The notes under the pieces: generated by a model
Told to the model about the DNA's origin: nothing
Seen by the model: the letters and a program-made list of their open reading frames with translations, nothing else
Databases searched by the model: none
Shown here: positions 1-6,505 of the stretch, piece after piece
Layout of the letters: each line of letters opens with the position of its first letter
Numbering within the stretch: position 1 is the first letter of the stretch
NCBI GenBank assembly: GCA_030151165.1
Contig: JASLEM010000256.1
Location: 1 to 9,979 of the forward strand
Source of the DNA: Burkholderiaceae bacterium
Lineage (GTDB): Bacteria; Pseudomonadota; Gammaproteobacteria; Burkholderiales; Burkholderiaceae
Length of the DNA: 9,979 bases
Reading direction: 5' to 3'
Program-made: the position numbers and the translations under genes

Positions 1-2
1 CG

Positions 3-1181
3 CGCGTGCCGACGCGCTCGGACGAGGCCGCGGCCTCGATGCCGTCGCCGGCGCCGGCCATCGCGCCGGCACGCAAGACACCGCACACGAGCAGCGCCGC
101 GAAGACCTTGCACTCGAAGCCCACGACGAAAGCCGGTGCCAAGACGAAGGCGGACAGGAAAAAGAAGACCGCGGCCGCGGTGCGCGACGACAGCGCCCCC
201 GACAGCGTGCTCTACGGCCGGCGCGACGACGTGCTCGCCTTCGCCGCGCAGGTCGCTGCCGACCGCGGGCTCGACCGCACGTGGGTCGAGGCGCAGCTCG
301 CCGGCGCGCGCTACCAGCCGAGCGTCGCCCGGGCCATCATGCCGGCCCCGGCCGGCACCGCGAAGAACTGGGCCGCGTACCGCGCCCGCTTCCTCGAGCC
401 GAAGCGCCTCGCCGCCGGCGTGCAGTGGTGGCAGGCGCACGCGCAGGCGCTGGCCGACGCGCAGGCGCGCTACGGCGTGCCGCCCGAGCTCGTGGCGGGC
501 ATCGTGGGCGTCGAGACCTTCTACGGCCGCATGATGGGCCGCTACCGCGTGCTGGACTCGCTCGCGACGCTGTCGTTCGACTTCCCCACCGGCCGCTCCG
601 ACCGCAGCGCGTTCTACCGCAACGAGCTGGCGACCTACCTGGTCTGGTGCGCGCTCGAGAACCGCGACGCCGACAGCGTGCTCGGCTCGTTCGCGGGCGC
701 GGTCGGCTGGCCGCAGTTCATGCCCGGCAGCCTGATGAAGTACGCGGTCGACTTCGACCACGACGGCCACGTCGACCTGTCCTCCGGCGGCGACGACGTC
801 ATCGGCAGCGTCGCCAACTACCTCGCGATCTTCGGCTGGCAGCGCGACGTGCCCGCGACCTTCGCGGTCATGCCGCCGCTCGACCCGGTCGCGCTCGCGA
901 AGCTGCGCGCGCCCGACATCGTGCCCACCTTCACCGCCGCCGAGATGACCGCGGCCGGCGCCGTGCTGCCGGACGCCGCGCTCGCCTACCCCGGCAAGCT
1001 CGCGCTGGTCGAACTGCAGAACGGCGACGGCCCGCCGACCTACGTCGCCGGCACGCAGAACTTCTACGTCGTGACGCGCTACAACTGGTCGAGCTACTAC
1101 GCGATGGCGGTGCTCGATCTCGGCGCGGCGCTCAAGCGCGAGATGGCGTTCTCGCCGGCGGCGCGCACGGCCGCGCCTTGA
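3..1181 (+). CDS. mltB: Lytic murein transglycosylase, MltB type (5' end outside window)
   Basis: Membrane-bound or periplasmic lytic transglycosylase that cleaves the MurNAc-GlcNAc bond of peptidoglycan with formation of 1,6-anhydro-MurNAc. Counting from the GTG at position 6, the catalytic region GIVGVETFYGR carries the expected acid Glu at residue 170. It is followed by LDSLATLSFDFP and by SFAGAVGWPQFMPGS. The segment DFDHDGHVDL (249-258) matches the EF-hand-like calcium loop of E. coli Slt35, and IGSVANYL follows it. These motifs in this order define the SLT_2/MltB family. Residues 1-65 are a low-complexity Ala/Pro/Lys/Thr stretch with no visible signal peptide or lipobox. The reading frame is open to the window edge, so the true start is probably upstream; GTG 6 and ATG 39 are only possible starts. 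The gene ends 24 bases before a convergent gene. The family is certain; the exact paralogue is less so. Confidence 0.93.
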   Translation, partial: RVPTRSDEAAASMPSPAPAIAPARKTPHTSSAAKTLHSKPTTKAGAKTKADRKKKTAAAVRDDSAPDSVLYGRRDDVLAFAAQVAADRGLDRTWVEAQLAGARYQPSVARAIMPAPAGTAKNWAAYRARFLEPKRLAAGVQWWQAHAQALADAQARYGVPPELVAGIVGVETFYGRMMGRYRVLDSLATLSFDFPTGRSDRSAFYRNELATYLVWCALENRDADSVLGSFAGAVGWPQFMPGSLMKYAVDFDHDGHVDLSSGGDDVIGSVANYLAIFGWQRDVPATFAVMPPLDPVALAKLRAPDIVPTFTAAEMTAAGAVLPDAALAYPGKLALVELQNGDGPPTYVAGTQNFYVVTRYNWSSYYAMAVLDLGAALKREMAFSPAARTAAP

Positions 1182-1205
1182 CGCGCGCCCGGCCCGCCGC
1201 CCGGA

Positions 1206-1493
1206 TCACTTGAGCAGGCGGTCGCAGTGCTCGCCGATGGATTCGGCGGTCATCGGGTTCGCCTGCCCGCGCGTGGCCTGCATGCACATCGCGAACGCCT
1301 CTTCCTTCGACTTGGGCTTCGCCGCGAGCGCGGCCTCGAGACGCGCGATGTCCTCGCCGTGCCGTCGATCCTGCTCGACGAGGAAGGCGATGCGTTCGCT
1401 GTCGGTGGCCGGCGCGGTCGAGGGCGCGGTCTGCGCCGAGGCGATCGAGACGGCGCCGAGGGACAGCGCGAGAACGGTGCAGGCGAGTTTCAT
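1206..1493 (-). CDS. Small secreted protein with two cysteines, function unknown
   Basis: A 95-residue protein of unrecognised family. It starts with a clear signal peptide (MKLACTVLALSLGAVSIASA, cleavage expected after residue 20). The mature part is about 75 residues: a Thr/Ala/Pro linker (21-30), a charged helix with coiled-coil character (31-60), and a C-terminal part with two cysteines (C70 and C90) that could form a disulfide in the periplasm. An ATG two codons earlier (1499) is possible, but ATG 1493 has GGAG eight bases upstream while 1499 has it only two bases away, so 1493 is chosen. It is the last of four leftward genes headed by an ArsR regulator, 74 bases after the membrane protein. 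A longer frame reaching 2042 exists, but it reads through the neighbour out of frame and is arginine-rich nonsense there. Confidence 0.75.
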   Translation of the reverse strand: MKLACTVLALSLGAVSIASAQTAPSTAPATDSERIAFLVEQDRRHGEDIARLEAALAAKPKSKEEAFAMCMQATRGQANPMTAESIGEHCDRLLK

Positions 1494-1567
1494 GGACATG
1501 GCTCCAGGCAAGAGGCCGCGACGAGCGGCATGGACGGCGGGGATCGCCGACGGATCGACGCGCGCGC

Positions 1568-2011
1568 TCAGGCCGCGCGGCGCGAGGGCGTCGCGTGCAT
1601 GGCGGCGCCGGACGATGTCCACGGCGCGCCGGCTTGGCGGACGTAGTGGCGCAGCACGTAGCCCCAGGGCATGACGATCGGCACCAGCACGACGAGCGTG
1701 CATGCGTAGAAGTTCGCCTCGGTGTCGGCGTCCAGGTCGCCGGACAGCCATTTCGGCAGCGCGACGATCCCGATCCACAGCGCCTTCCACGCGAGCTCCC
1801 ACAAAAGCACCGGGATCATCTGCAACGGATAGCGCAGCCCGAGCAGGCACAGCGCCCAGAACGCGGCCAGCATGCACTTGACGATGGCGGCGTCGAAGCC
1901 CAGCTTCCAGGCGCCCGGCAGCTGCGGCAGCACCATCAGGCCGAGACCGACGACGACGAGCAGGTACATCGCGCGGAGCATGTAGAGACGGGGCAGCGAG
2001 ACGGCGTGCAT
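1568..2011 (-). CDS. Four-pass inner-membrane protein, function unknown
   Basis: A 147-residue hydrophobic protein; no family recognised. Four membrane segments can be read: about 12-31 (LRAMYLLVVVGLGLMVLPQL), 41-60, 66-85 (tryptophan-rich) and 101-120. A short acidic loop, GDLDADTEA, lies between segments 3 and 4, and a basic tail begins RHYVR. The last 17 residues are low-complexity. The start is supported by GGAG eight bases before the ATG. It lies 61 bases downstream of the PspB-like gene and 74 bases upstream of the small secreted protein, all on one strand, so it is probably a member of the ArsR-controlled operon. The name DoxX or a similar quinone-linked family was considered, but no signature motif supports it. 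Its reality is well supported by the membrane pattern; its role is open. Confidence 0.78.
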   Translation of the reverse strand: MHAVSLPRLYMLRAMYLLVVVGLGLMVLPQLPGAWKLGFDAAIVKCMLAAFWALCLLGLRYPLQMIPVLLWELAWKALWIGIVALPKWLSGDLDADTEANFYACTLVVLVPIVMPWGYVLRHYVRQAGAPWTSSGAAMHATPSRRAA

Positions 2012-2072
2012 GGCGGAAGCTCCAGGGGGGTGGATACGGCAAGAGGTATGAGCGGACGGCGCCGCCGGGCGC

Positions 2073-2330
2073 TCAATCGATCTGCTTGAGGATCTGCTCG
2101 ACGCGTCCGAGCCGCTCGTCGAGCTCGGCGACCGTGGCCTGCATCGACGCGAGCAGCCGCGCGGTGTCGGCCTGCGCCTGCGTGGAAGCCGCGGCGAGCT
2201 GGCGGTACTGCTCGCCGTCGGCCAGGCTCGCCCGCGCCTGGCGCGTGGCGGCGAGGTACTTCATGCCGAAGACCAGCAGGATGGTCGCGCACGGCAGGAA
2301 GAGGGTCGTGAGGTAGATGGCTTCGGACAC
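2073..2330 (-). CDS. Membrane-anchored coiled-coil protein, PspB-like layout
   Basis: An 85-residue protein with one N-terminal membrane helix (about residues 5-23, YLTTLFLPCATILLVFGMK). A charged helix follows (28-85) ending in ELDERLGRVEQILKQ, a heptad pattern typical of a coiled coil. Size, topology and the closing LxxRLxxxExIL pattern resemble phage-shock protein B, but the sequence is not close enough to call it PspB, and pspA or pspC are not nearby. The start codon is GTG. It is preceded by AGAGGA about eight bases upstream, inside the 13-base gap and the tail of arsR, which favours this start and suggests translation from the arsR mRNA. The protein is likely an inner-membrane sensor or scaffold that works with the four-pass neighbour; that role is inference. 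Confidence 0.82.
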   Translation of the reverse strand: MSEAIYLTTLFLPCATILLVFGMKYLAATRQARASLADGEQYRQLAAASTQAQADTARLLASMQATVAELDERLGRVEQILKQID

Positions 2331-2343
2331 GATGGGGTTCCTC

Positions 2344-2676
2344 TCAGGGTTCGATGTTCTGGCTCAGCGAGCGCACGGCGTCGGCGATGGCGGCGGGCGT
2401 GAGCGCGACGGCGAACGGCGCGGTCTCGAAGAAGTTGAGCGCCTTGCCGTCCGGCGACAGCTCCAGCCGGCTCGTGACCAGGCCGGCGGCCTCGAGCTTC
2501 TGCAGGTGCAGGTGCAGCAAGGGCCGGCTGATCCCGATCTCGCGCGCGAGCTGGCTCACGTAGTGGCGACCCTTCGTCGCCAGCACTGCGACGATGCGCA
2601 GCCGGTGCGGATTCGCCAGTGCCGACAACATCGCGAGGAGCTGGTCTCCGGTGGGATGCGTTGTTGGATCTGGCAT
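2344..2676 (-). CDS. ArsR-family winged-helix repressor without metal-binding cysteines
   Basis: A 110-residue transcription regulator. The opening GDQLLAMLSALANPHRLRIV (10-29) is the classic ArsR N-terminal helix pair. HYVSQLAREIGISRPLLHLH (38-57) is the helix-turn-helix, and LQKLEAAGLVTSR (58-70) leads into the wing, with LELSPDGKALNFFET as the beta hairpin. The protein contains no cysteine at all, so the ELCVC metal site of ArsR/SmtB sensors is absent. The signal is therefore unknown, and the protein may instead respond to a small ligand, a partner protein or redox by other means. It heads a leftward operon of three membrane or secreted proteins. The ATG directly abuts an inverted repeat and sits seven bases after a -10 box, so repression of its own promoter and a leaderless transcript are likely. 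A later start at Met16 would cut into the first helix and has no ribosome binding site. Confidence 0.92.
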   Translation of the reverse strand: MPDPTTHPTGDQLLAMLSALANPHRLRIVAVLATKGRHYVSQLAREIGISRPLLHLHLQKLEAAGLVTSRLELSPDGKALNFFETAPFAVALTPAAIADAVRSLSQNIEP

Positions 2677-2701
2677 GTGTCAATAATATCTGACACGTGT
2701 C
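2677..2701. promoter_or_regulatory. Probable ArsR operator: perfect inverted repeat
   Basis: GTGTCA (2677-2682), eight AT-rich bases, then TGACAC (2691-2696) form a perfect inverted repeat. A third half-site, GTGTC (2697-2701), follows at once and gives a second, overlapping palindrome GACACGTGTC (2692-2701). The 6-8-6 form suits a dimeric winged-helix repressor. The repeat covers the -10 box and part of the spacer of the arsR promoter and ends at the arsR start codon, so binding would block transcription of arsR and the three genes after it. Confidence 0.75.
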
Positions 2702-2712
2702 TCAAAAGTCAA
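2683..2712 (-). promoter_or_regulatory. Sigma70-type promoter of the arsR operon, predicted leaderless
   Basis: On the minus strand TTGACT (2712-2707) as -35 and TATTAT (2688-2683) as -10 are separated by 18 bases. The A of the arsR ATG (2676) is the seventh base after the -10 box, where transcription normally starts. No Shine-Dalgarno sequence could fit. The local AT content is far above the surrounding sequence. Confidence 0.7.
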
Positions 2713-2778
2713 ACGCAATCGTTCGTCGACACCGCGACAGGCTTGAACGGCGGCGCGCGCTTCGACGCGCGCGGGTCG

Positions 2779-3522
2779 TCAGAGCGCCAGCCAGGCCCCG
2801 TCGACCGCGCGCCACGGGCAGCCGTAGGTGCGCTCGAGCACGGCGGCGTCGAGCATCTCGCCGACCGTGCCGGCCTGCCAGCGGCCGTCGCCGAACAGCG
2901 CCAGCACGTGCGTGGCCACGCGCGCGATCCAGCTTGGGTCGTGCGCGCTCGCGATCCACGCCCGCTCGCCCGCCGACTGCGCCAGCCAGCGGCCGACGAC
3001 CTGCTGGTGCGCGGGGTCCTGGAACGACACCGGCTCGTCGAGCAGCATCAACGCCGCGCCCTGCATCGCGCACTGCGCGAGCGCGACGCGCTGGCGTTCG
3101 CCGCCGGACAGCTGGTCGACACGGCGCGTGCCGAGGGCGGCGATGTCCAACGCAGCCATCAGTTCGCCCGTCGGGCCGTCGACGGACCGCACGACCGTGC
3201 TGAGCGCGAGCGAACGGTCGACGGTCAGCGCGAACTTGTCCTGCGCCTGCTGCGGCATCAGCGCGCGAAGGGCCGCGGCGGCGCCGACCGGCCACGCCTG
3301 CTGCGGCCGGCCCTGCCACAGCACCTCGCCCGAGCGCTCGGGCACGCCCAGGCCCGCGAGCGCGCGCAGCACGAGGCTCTTGCCGGTACCGTTGCGGCCG
3401 ATGACGCACCAGCGCTCGCCGGGGCGCACGGCCCAGGCCAGGCCGTCGACCAGCGTGCGACCCGCGGCGCGCACGGTGAGCGCGCGGGTCTCGAGCAGCG
3501 GCGCGGACGGCGTCGGCGTCAC
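2779..3522 (-). CDS. btuD: ABC transporter ATPase for corrinoid (BtuD type)
   Basis: A 247-residue ATP-binding subunit of a type II (FecCD/BtuC-class) importer. It powers corrinoid passage across the inner membrane from its cytoplasmic face. Motifs in order: Walker A GRNGTGKS (42-49), Q-loop MPQQ (89-92), signature LSGGERQR (138-145), Walker B ALMLLDEP (157-164) with catalytic Glu163, D-loop region VSFQDP, and switch His194 in ASAHD. All key residues are present, so it should be active. The GTG start overlaps the permease stop (GTGA), so it is probably translated by coupling. Being third after a cobalamin riboswitch and a BtuB-like receptor is the reason for the substrate call; by sequence alone a haem or ferric-siderophore ATPase would look similar. 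Confidence 0.88.
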   Translation of the reverse strand: MTPTPSAPLLETRALTVRAAGRTLVDGLAWAVRPGERWCVIGRNGTGKSLVLRALAGLGVPERSGEVLWQGRPQQAWPVGAAAALRALMPQQAQDKFALTVDRSLALSTVVRSVDGPTGELMAALDIAALGTRRVDQLSGGERQRVALAQCAMQGAALMLLDEPVSFQDPAHQQVVGRWLAQSAGERAWIASAHDPSWIARVATHVLALFGDGRWQAGTVGEMLDAAVLERTYGCPWRAVDGAWLAL

Positions 3523-4451
3523 TTGACGCCCCGCGCCAGGAAGAAGATGAAGCACGGCGCGCCGATCAGCGCCATCACCGCGCCGACGGGCAGCTCGAGC
3601 GGCGCGGCGACGATGCGCGCGAGCAGGTCGGCCGCCATCAACAGCGCCGCGCCGGACAGCGCCGACAGGATCGCGAGCTCGCGCGTGCGCAGCACGCCCG
3701 CGAGGCGCCAACCCTGCGCGACGACCAGCCCGACGAAGCCGATCGCGCCCGACGACGACACCGCCAGGCCCACGGCCAGCGACGCGAGCACCAGCAGCTC
3801 GACCCGCAAGCGCTTCACCGGCTCGCCCAACAGCCATGCGGCATCGGCACCGAGCATCAGGCGGTCGACCGAGCGGCCGCGGATCCACAACACGCCGACG
3901 AACACGAGGGCCGCCGCGAGGTTCCACAGGCTCGCGTCGGCGCCCGAGAGATCGCCGACGAGCCAGAAGATCGCGCCGCGCAGCCGCTGGTCGGGTACCA
4001 GCGCGAGCAGCAGCGTGGAGACGGCGCCGAAGATCGACGCAAGCATCGCACCGAGCAGGATCAGCCGCGGCGACGCGTCGTCCGCCACCGCGAGCGCCGG
4101 CCGCGCGAGCCACAGCAGCAGCAGGCCGGCGACGAGCGCGCCCGCGGCCGCGCCCATCCACAACGCGACGCCGCACAGCAGCGCGATCAACGCGCCGACC
4201 GCCGCGCCGCCGGAGTGCCCGAGCACGTACGGATCGGCGAGCGGATTGCGCAGCAGCACCTGCAGCGTCAGGCCCGACAGCGCGAGCAGGCTGCCGACGC
4301 CGGCCGCCGCCGCCACGCGCGGGGCGCGCAGCGTGACGACCAGCTGCCAGTCCCACCCGCCCGCGCCGAGGCCCAGCGCGCACGCGGCCACCAACGCCGT
4401 CGCGAGCGCGAGGGCCGCGATGCGCAAGGTGGCGGGGTCGCGTGCGGGCAT
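3519..4451 (-). CDS. btuC: Corrinoid ABC transporter permease (BtuC/FecCD type)
   Basis: A 310-residue inner-membrane permease of the FecCD family. Family marks include LRAPRVAAAAGVGSLLALSG near the N-terminus, LLRNPLADPYVLGHSGGAAVG (the highly conserved NPLAxPxxLGxSxGA element), FWLVGDLSGA, LMLGADAAWLLG, SGAIGFVGLVV, and ELPVGAVMALIGAPCFIFFL at the end. It is slightly shorter than the usual 320-350 residues, mainly because the N-terminus is short; the first membrane helix still fits (about 9-29). The usual VPH that follows GFVGLVV is replaced by A245-Q246-G247. The ATG lies 23 bases after the receptor stop without a strong ribosome binding site. It is followed by the ATPase with a 4-base overlap. 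The partner binding protein BtuF is not in the window. Confidence 0.9.
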   Translation of the reverse strand: MPARDPATLRIAALALATALVAACALGLGAGGWDWQLVVTLRAPRVAAAAGVGSLLALSGLTLQVLLRNPLADPYVLGHSGGAAVGALIALLCGVALWMGAAAGALVAGLLLLWLARPALAVADDASPRLILLGAMLASIFGAVSTLLLALVPDQRLRGAIFWLVGDLSGADASLWNLAAALVFVGVLWIRGRSVDRLMLGADAAWLLGEPVKRLRVELLVLASLAVGLAVSSSGAIGFVGLVVAQGWRLAGVLRTRELAILSALSGAALLMAADLLARIVAAPLELPVGAVMALIGAPCFIFFLARGVK

Positions 4452-4474
4452 GCGGCGAGTGTCGCCCAGGCGGC

Positions 4475-6403
4475 TTATTGCCAGTTCCCGCGCAAGGTGA
4501 ACAGCACCGTGCGCTTCGGCGCCGTGTAGCCGAGCACTTCCGGCGCGTGCGCGTTGGTGACGTTGTCCATCTTCGCGCCGATGCTCCAGTTCGGCGACAG
4601 CGCGTGCTGCGTCGACAGGCCCAGCGTCGTGCGCGAGCTGGCGTTGACTGTCGCGAAGGTCACGGGGTCGACGTCCGCGCGCTTGCCGTTGTAGCGCAGG
4701 TACGCGCCGGTCTCCCAGCCGAACACCGGCACGCGGTAGTCGGCGGTGACGATGGTGCGGGCGCGGCGCGTGAGCTCGCTGCCGTCGGCGTCGTTGCGCG
4801 GATCCTGGAAGGTCGCGTCGAGGCCGACCTTGCCGTAGCCGCGCAGGTCGCCGTCGACCGCCAGCTCGACGCCGCGGTTGTGCGCCTTGTCGATGTTGAC
4901 GGTGTTGAAGTTGGCGTCGAAGCCGATCAGGTCGCGCTGGTGCTGCGAGAACCAGGTCGCGCGGGCGAGCCAGCCGGCGGCCGACCAGTGCACGCCGAAC
5001 TCGAGGTCGCGCGCGCGTTCGGCCTTGAGCGCGTCGGGCGACTTCGCGAACTCGAGGTCGCTGAAGCTCGGCGCGGAGAACGCGTTCGAGAACTGGCCGA
5101 CCACCTTCCACGACGGCGAGATGCGCCAGCCGAGCGCCAGCAGGCCGGTGTTGGCGGTGCCGTAGTCGTCGGCGTCGTCGTGGCGGATGTTGGCCTGCAC
5201 GTCGACCGCGTCGAGGAAGCTGCCGACGTAGCCGAGGCGTTCGGACTTCGTCTGGCGGTCGTGCTGCGGATCCAGCTGCTCGCCGAAGCGCTCGTTGCGA
5301 TCCTCGAACTGGAACTGCACGTTGTGGTCGGGCAGCAGTTGCCAGCCGAGCTGCGCGCCGAGCAGGCGCGTGCGGCCCGAGCCGTAGGTGCTGCTGGGGC
5401 CGAATGCGCCGTCGGCCTCGGTCGGGTCGCTGAAGTGCTCCAGCGTCTCGCCGGCGCTCAGGTCGAGCTTCACCGTGGGCGCGAGCTGGTGGTGCGAGCG
5501 CAGCGAGAACTCGTCCAGCTCGGTGGTCAGCGTGTCCTGCTCCACGTGGGCGGTGAAGCCGTCGTAGTCGCTGTGCGTGCTGCTGTGCATGAAGCTGAAC
5601 TCGGTGCGCTGGCCGGGCACCCAGGTCTTGCCGACGCTCACCGTCGCGCCGCTCTGGTAGGCGGGGTCGCGATCGGGGTTGGCGCTCGGGTCGGCCTTGG
5701 CGTCGCGCGCGCTGTAGCCGTCGGTGGTCTGGCCGGAGATGCTCGCGCTGACGTCCAGCGGCGTCGCGGCGTCGCCGTAGCGGTGGCCGATCGAGGCGCT
5801 CGTGTTGAACGTGCCGTAGCTGCCGCCGCTCAGCGCGACGCTCGCGCCCGCGCCGTGCTTCGTGAAGATCTGGACGACGCCGCCGACCGCCGACGCGCCG
5901 TACAGGCTGGACAGGTTGCCGCGCACGATCTCGACGTGGTCGATCTGGTCGAGCGGCACGAGCTCCCACGGCGCGGAGCCGAAGTCGGCGCGCGACAGCG
6001 GTGCGCCGTCGATCAGCACGAGCACCTGGTTGGAGTTCGAGCCGCGCACGAAGACGCTGGTCTGCGAGCCGAGCGGGCCGGTCTGCGCGACGCTGAAGCT
6101 GGTGAACGTGCGCAGCAGGTCGGGCAGGTCGGTGACGGGCGAGACCTCGATGTCCTGGCGCGTGATGACGGTGGTGCTGGGCAGGGTGTCGGGCAGCTTC
6201 TGCTCGACGCGCGCGGCCGTCACGACGACGACCTGGGCCGGGTCGCTGCCGGCGGCCTGCGCGGACGCGGTGCCCGCGGCGAGCGCCGGCGCGGCGGCCA
6301 GCACGGCGCGTGCGACGCGCGACAGGGTGAAGGACGACGTGGCGGACGACGCCGCGACGCGACTGTTCACGGGCGCGGTCGACCCGATGTGGCGAGAGTT
6401 CAT
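4475..6403 (-). CDS. btuB: TonB-dependent outer-membrane corrinoid receptor (BtuB-like)
   Basis: A 642-residue outer-membrane transporter that binds corrinoid and moves it to the periplasm using TonB energy. It has a long signal region (basic start; hydrophobic RAVLAAAPALAAGTASA, cleavage near residue 48). A TonB box, QVVVVTAAR, lies at about 57-65. The plug domain (about 70-190) includes LPDLLRTFTSFSVAQ, VFVRGSNSNQVLVLIDGAP, IDHVEIVRGNLSSLYGASAVGG and VVQIFTKHG. The rest is a beta-barrel of alternating strands. Length and plug motifs fit the BtuB subfamily (about 600-650). It is first in an operon with btuC and btuD and lies behind a cobalamin riboswitch, which supports the substrate. ATG 6403 has no Shine-Dalgarno sequence in the eight bases before it, which may reflect riboswitch control. 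The last residues are GNWQ, so the usual terminal aromatic residue is followed by one extra Gln. Confidence 0.93.
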   Translation of the reverse strand: MNSRHIGSTAPVNSRVAASSATSSFTLSRVARAVLAAAPALAAGTASAQAAGSDPAQVVVVTAARVEQKLPDTLPSTTVITRQDIEVSPVTDLPDLLRTFTSFSVAQTGPLGSQTSVFVRGSNSNQVLVLIDGAPLSRADFGSAPWELVPLDQIDHVEIVRGNLSSLYGASAVGGVVQIFTKHGAGASVALSGGSYGTFNTSASIGHRYGDAATPLDVSASISGQTTDGYSARDAKADPSANPDRDPAYQSGATVSVGKTWVPGQRTEFSFMHSSTHSDYDGFTAHVEQDTLTTELDEFSLRSHHQLAPTVKLDLSAGETLEHFSDPTEADGAFGPSSTYGSGRTRLLGAQLGWQLLPDHNVQFQFEDRNERFGEQLDPQHDRQTKSERLGYVGSFLDAVDVQANIRHDDADDYGTANTGLLALGWRISPSWKVVGQFSNAFSAPSFSDLEFAKSPDALKAERARDLEFGVHWSAAGWLARATWFSQHQRDLIGFDANFNTVNIDKAHNRGVELAVDGDLRGYGKVGLDATFQDPRNDADGSELTRRARTIVTADYRVPVFGWETGAYLRYNGKRADVDPVTFATVNASSRTTLGLSTQHALSPNWSIGAKMDNVTNAHAPEVLGYTAPKRTVLFTLRGNWQ

Positions 6404-6505
6404 GGGAGCAATTCGAATCAGCAAACGTGGCGGCCAGCGTCCCCGCAGGTGCCACAGAACGGCCGGCCCGCACCCTTCGCGGACGCGGGCAGGCCCCGAG
6501 CAATT
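6404..6505 (-). promoter_or_regulatory. Expression platform between riboswitch and btuB start
   Basis: This stretch holds two strong possible hairpins on the minus strand. The first overlaps it and begins just upstream: GGCC-T-GCCCGC (6495-6485) can pair with GCGGGC-C-GGCC (6471-6461). The second pairs GTGGC (6455-6451) with GCCAC (6431-6427). In addition GGCCGG (6468-6463) can pair with CCGGCC of the B12 box (6511-6506), so aptamer and platform folds may exclude each other. No run of U follows the first hairpin and only three follow the second, so control of translation or Rho-dependent termination is more likely than intrinsic termination. The fold was read by eye only. Confidence 0.45.

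Noticed and set aside
281..1213. 310-codon plus-strand frame within the transglycosylase
   Set aside because: Arginine-rich shadow of mltB in another frame, without motifs.
2073..2330. Calling the 85-residue protein PspB
   Set aside because: Size and layout agree, but no close motif match, and pspA/pspC/pspF are not in the window.
2753..2772. GCGCGCG/CGCGCGC hairpin just after btuD as a terminator
   Set aside because: A 7-bp stem is present, but no U-run follows on the minus strand. It may pause or do nothing, so btuD transcripts may run on toward arsR.
2317..4500. 727-codon plus-strand open frame
   Set aside because: It is antisense to arsR, btuD and btuC, which carry clear family motifs. 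Its product is Arg/Ala/Ser/Pro low-complexity, as expected from GC-rich shadow frames.
3519..6503. 994-codon minus-strand frame joining receptor region and permease, suggesting a fusion
   Set aside because: Only the last 310 codons encode a protein with motifs (the permease). The part before is an off-frame reading of btuB, and a 23-base gap and separate start divide the genes.
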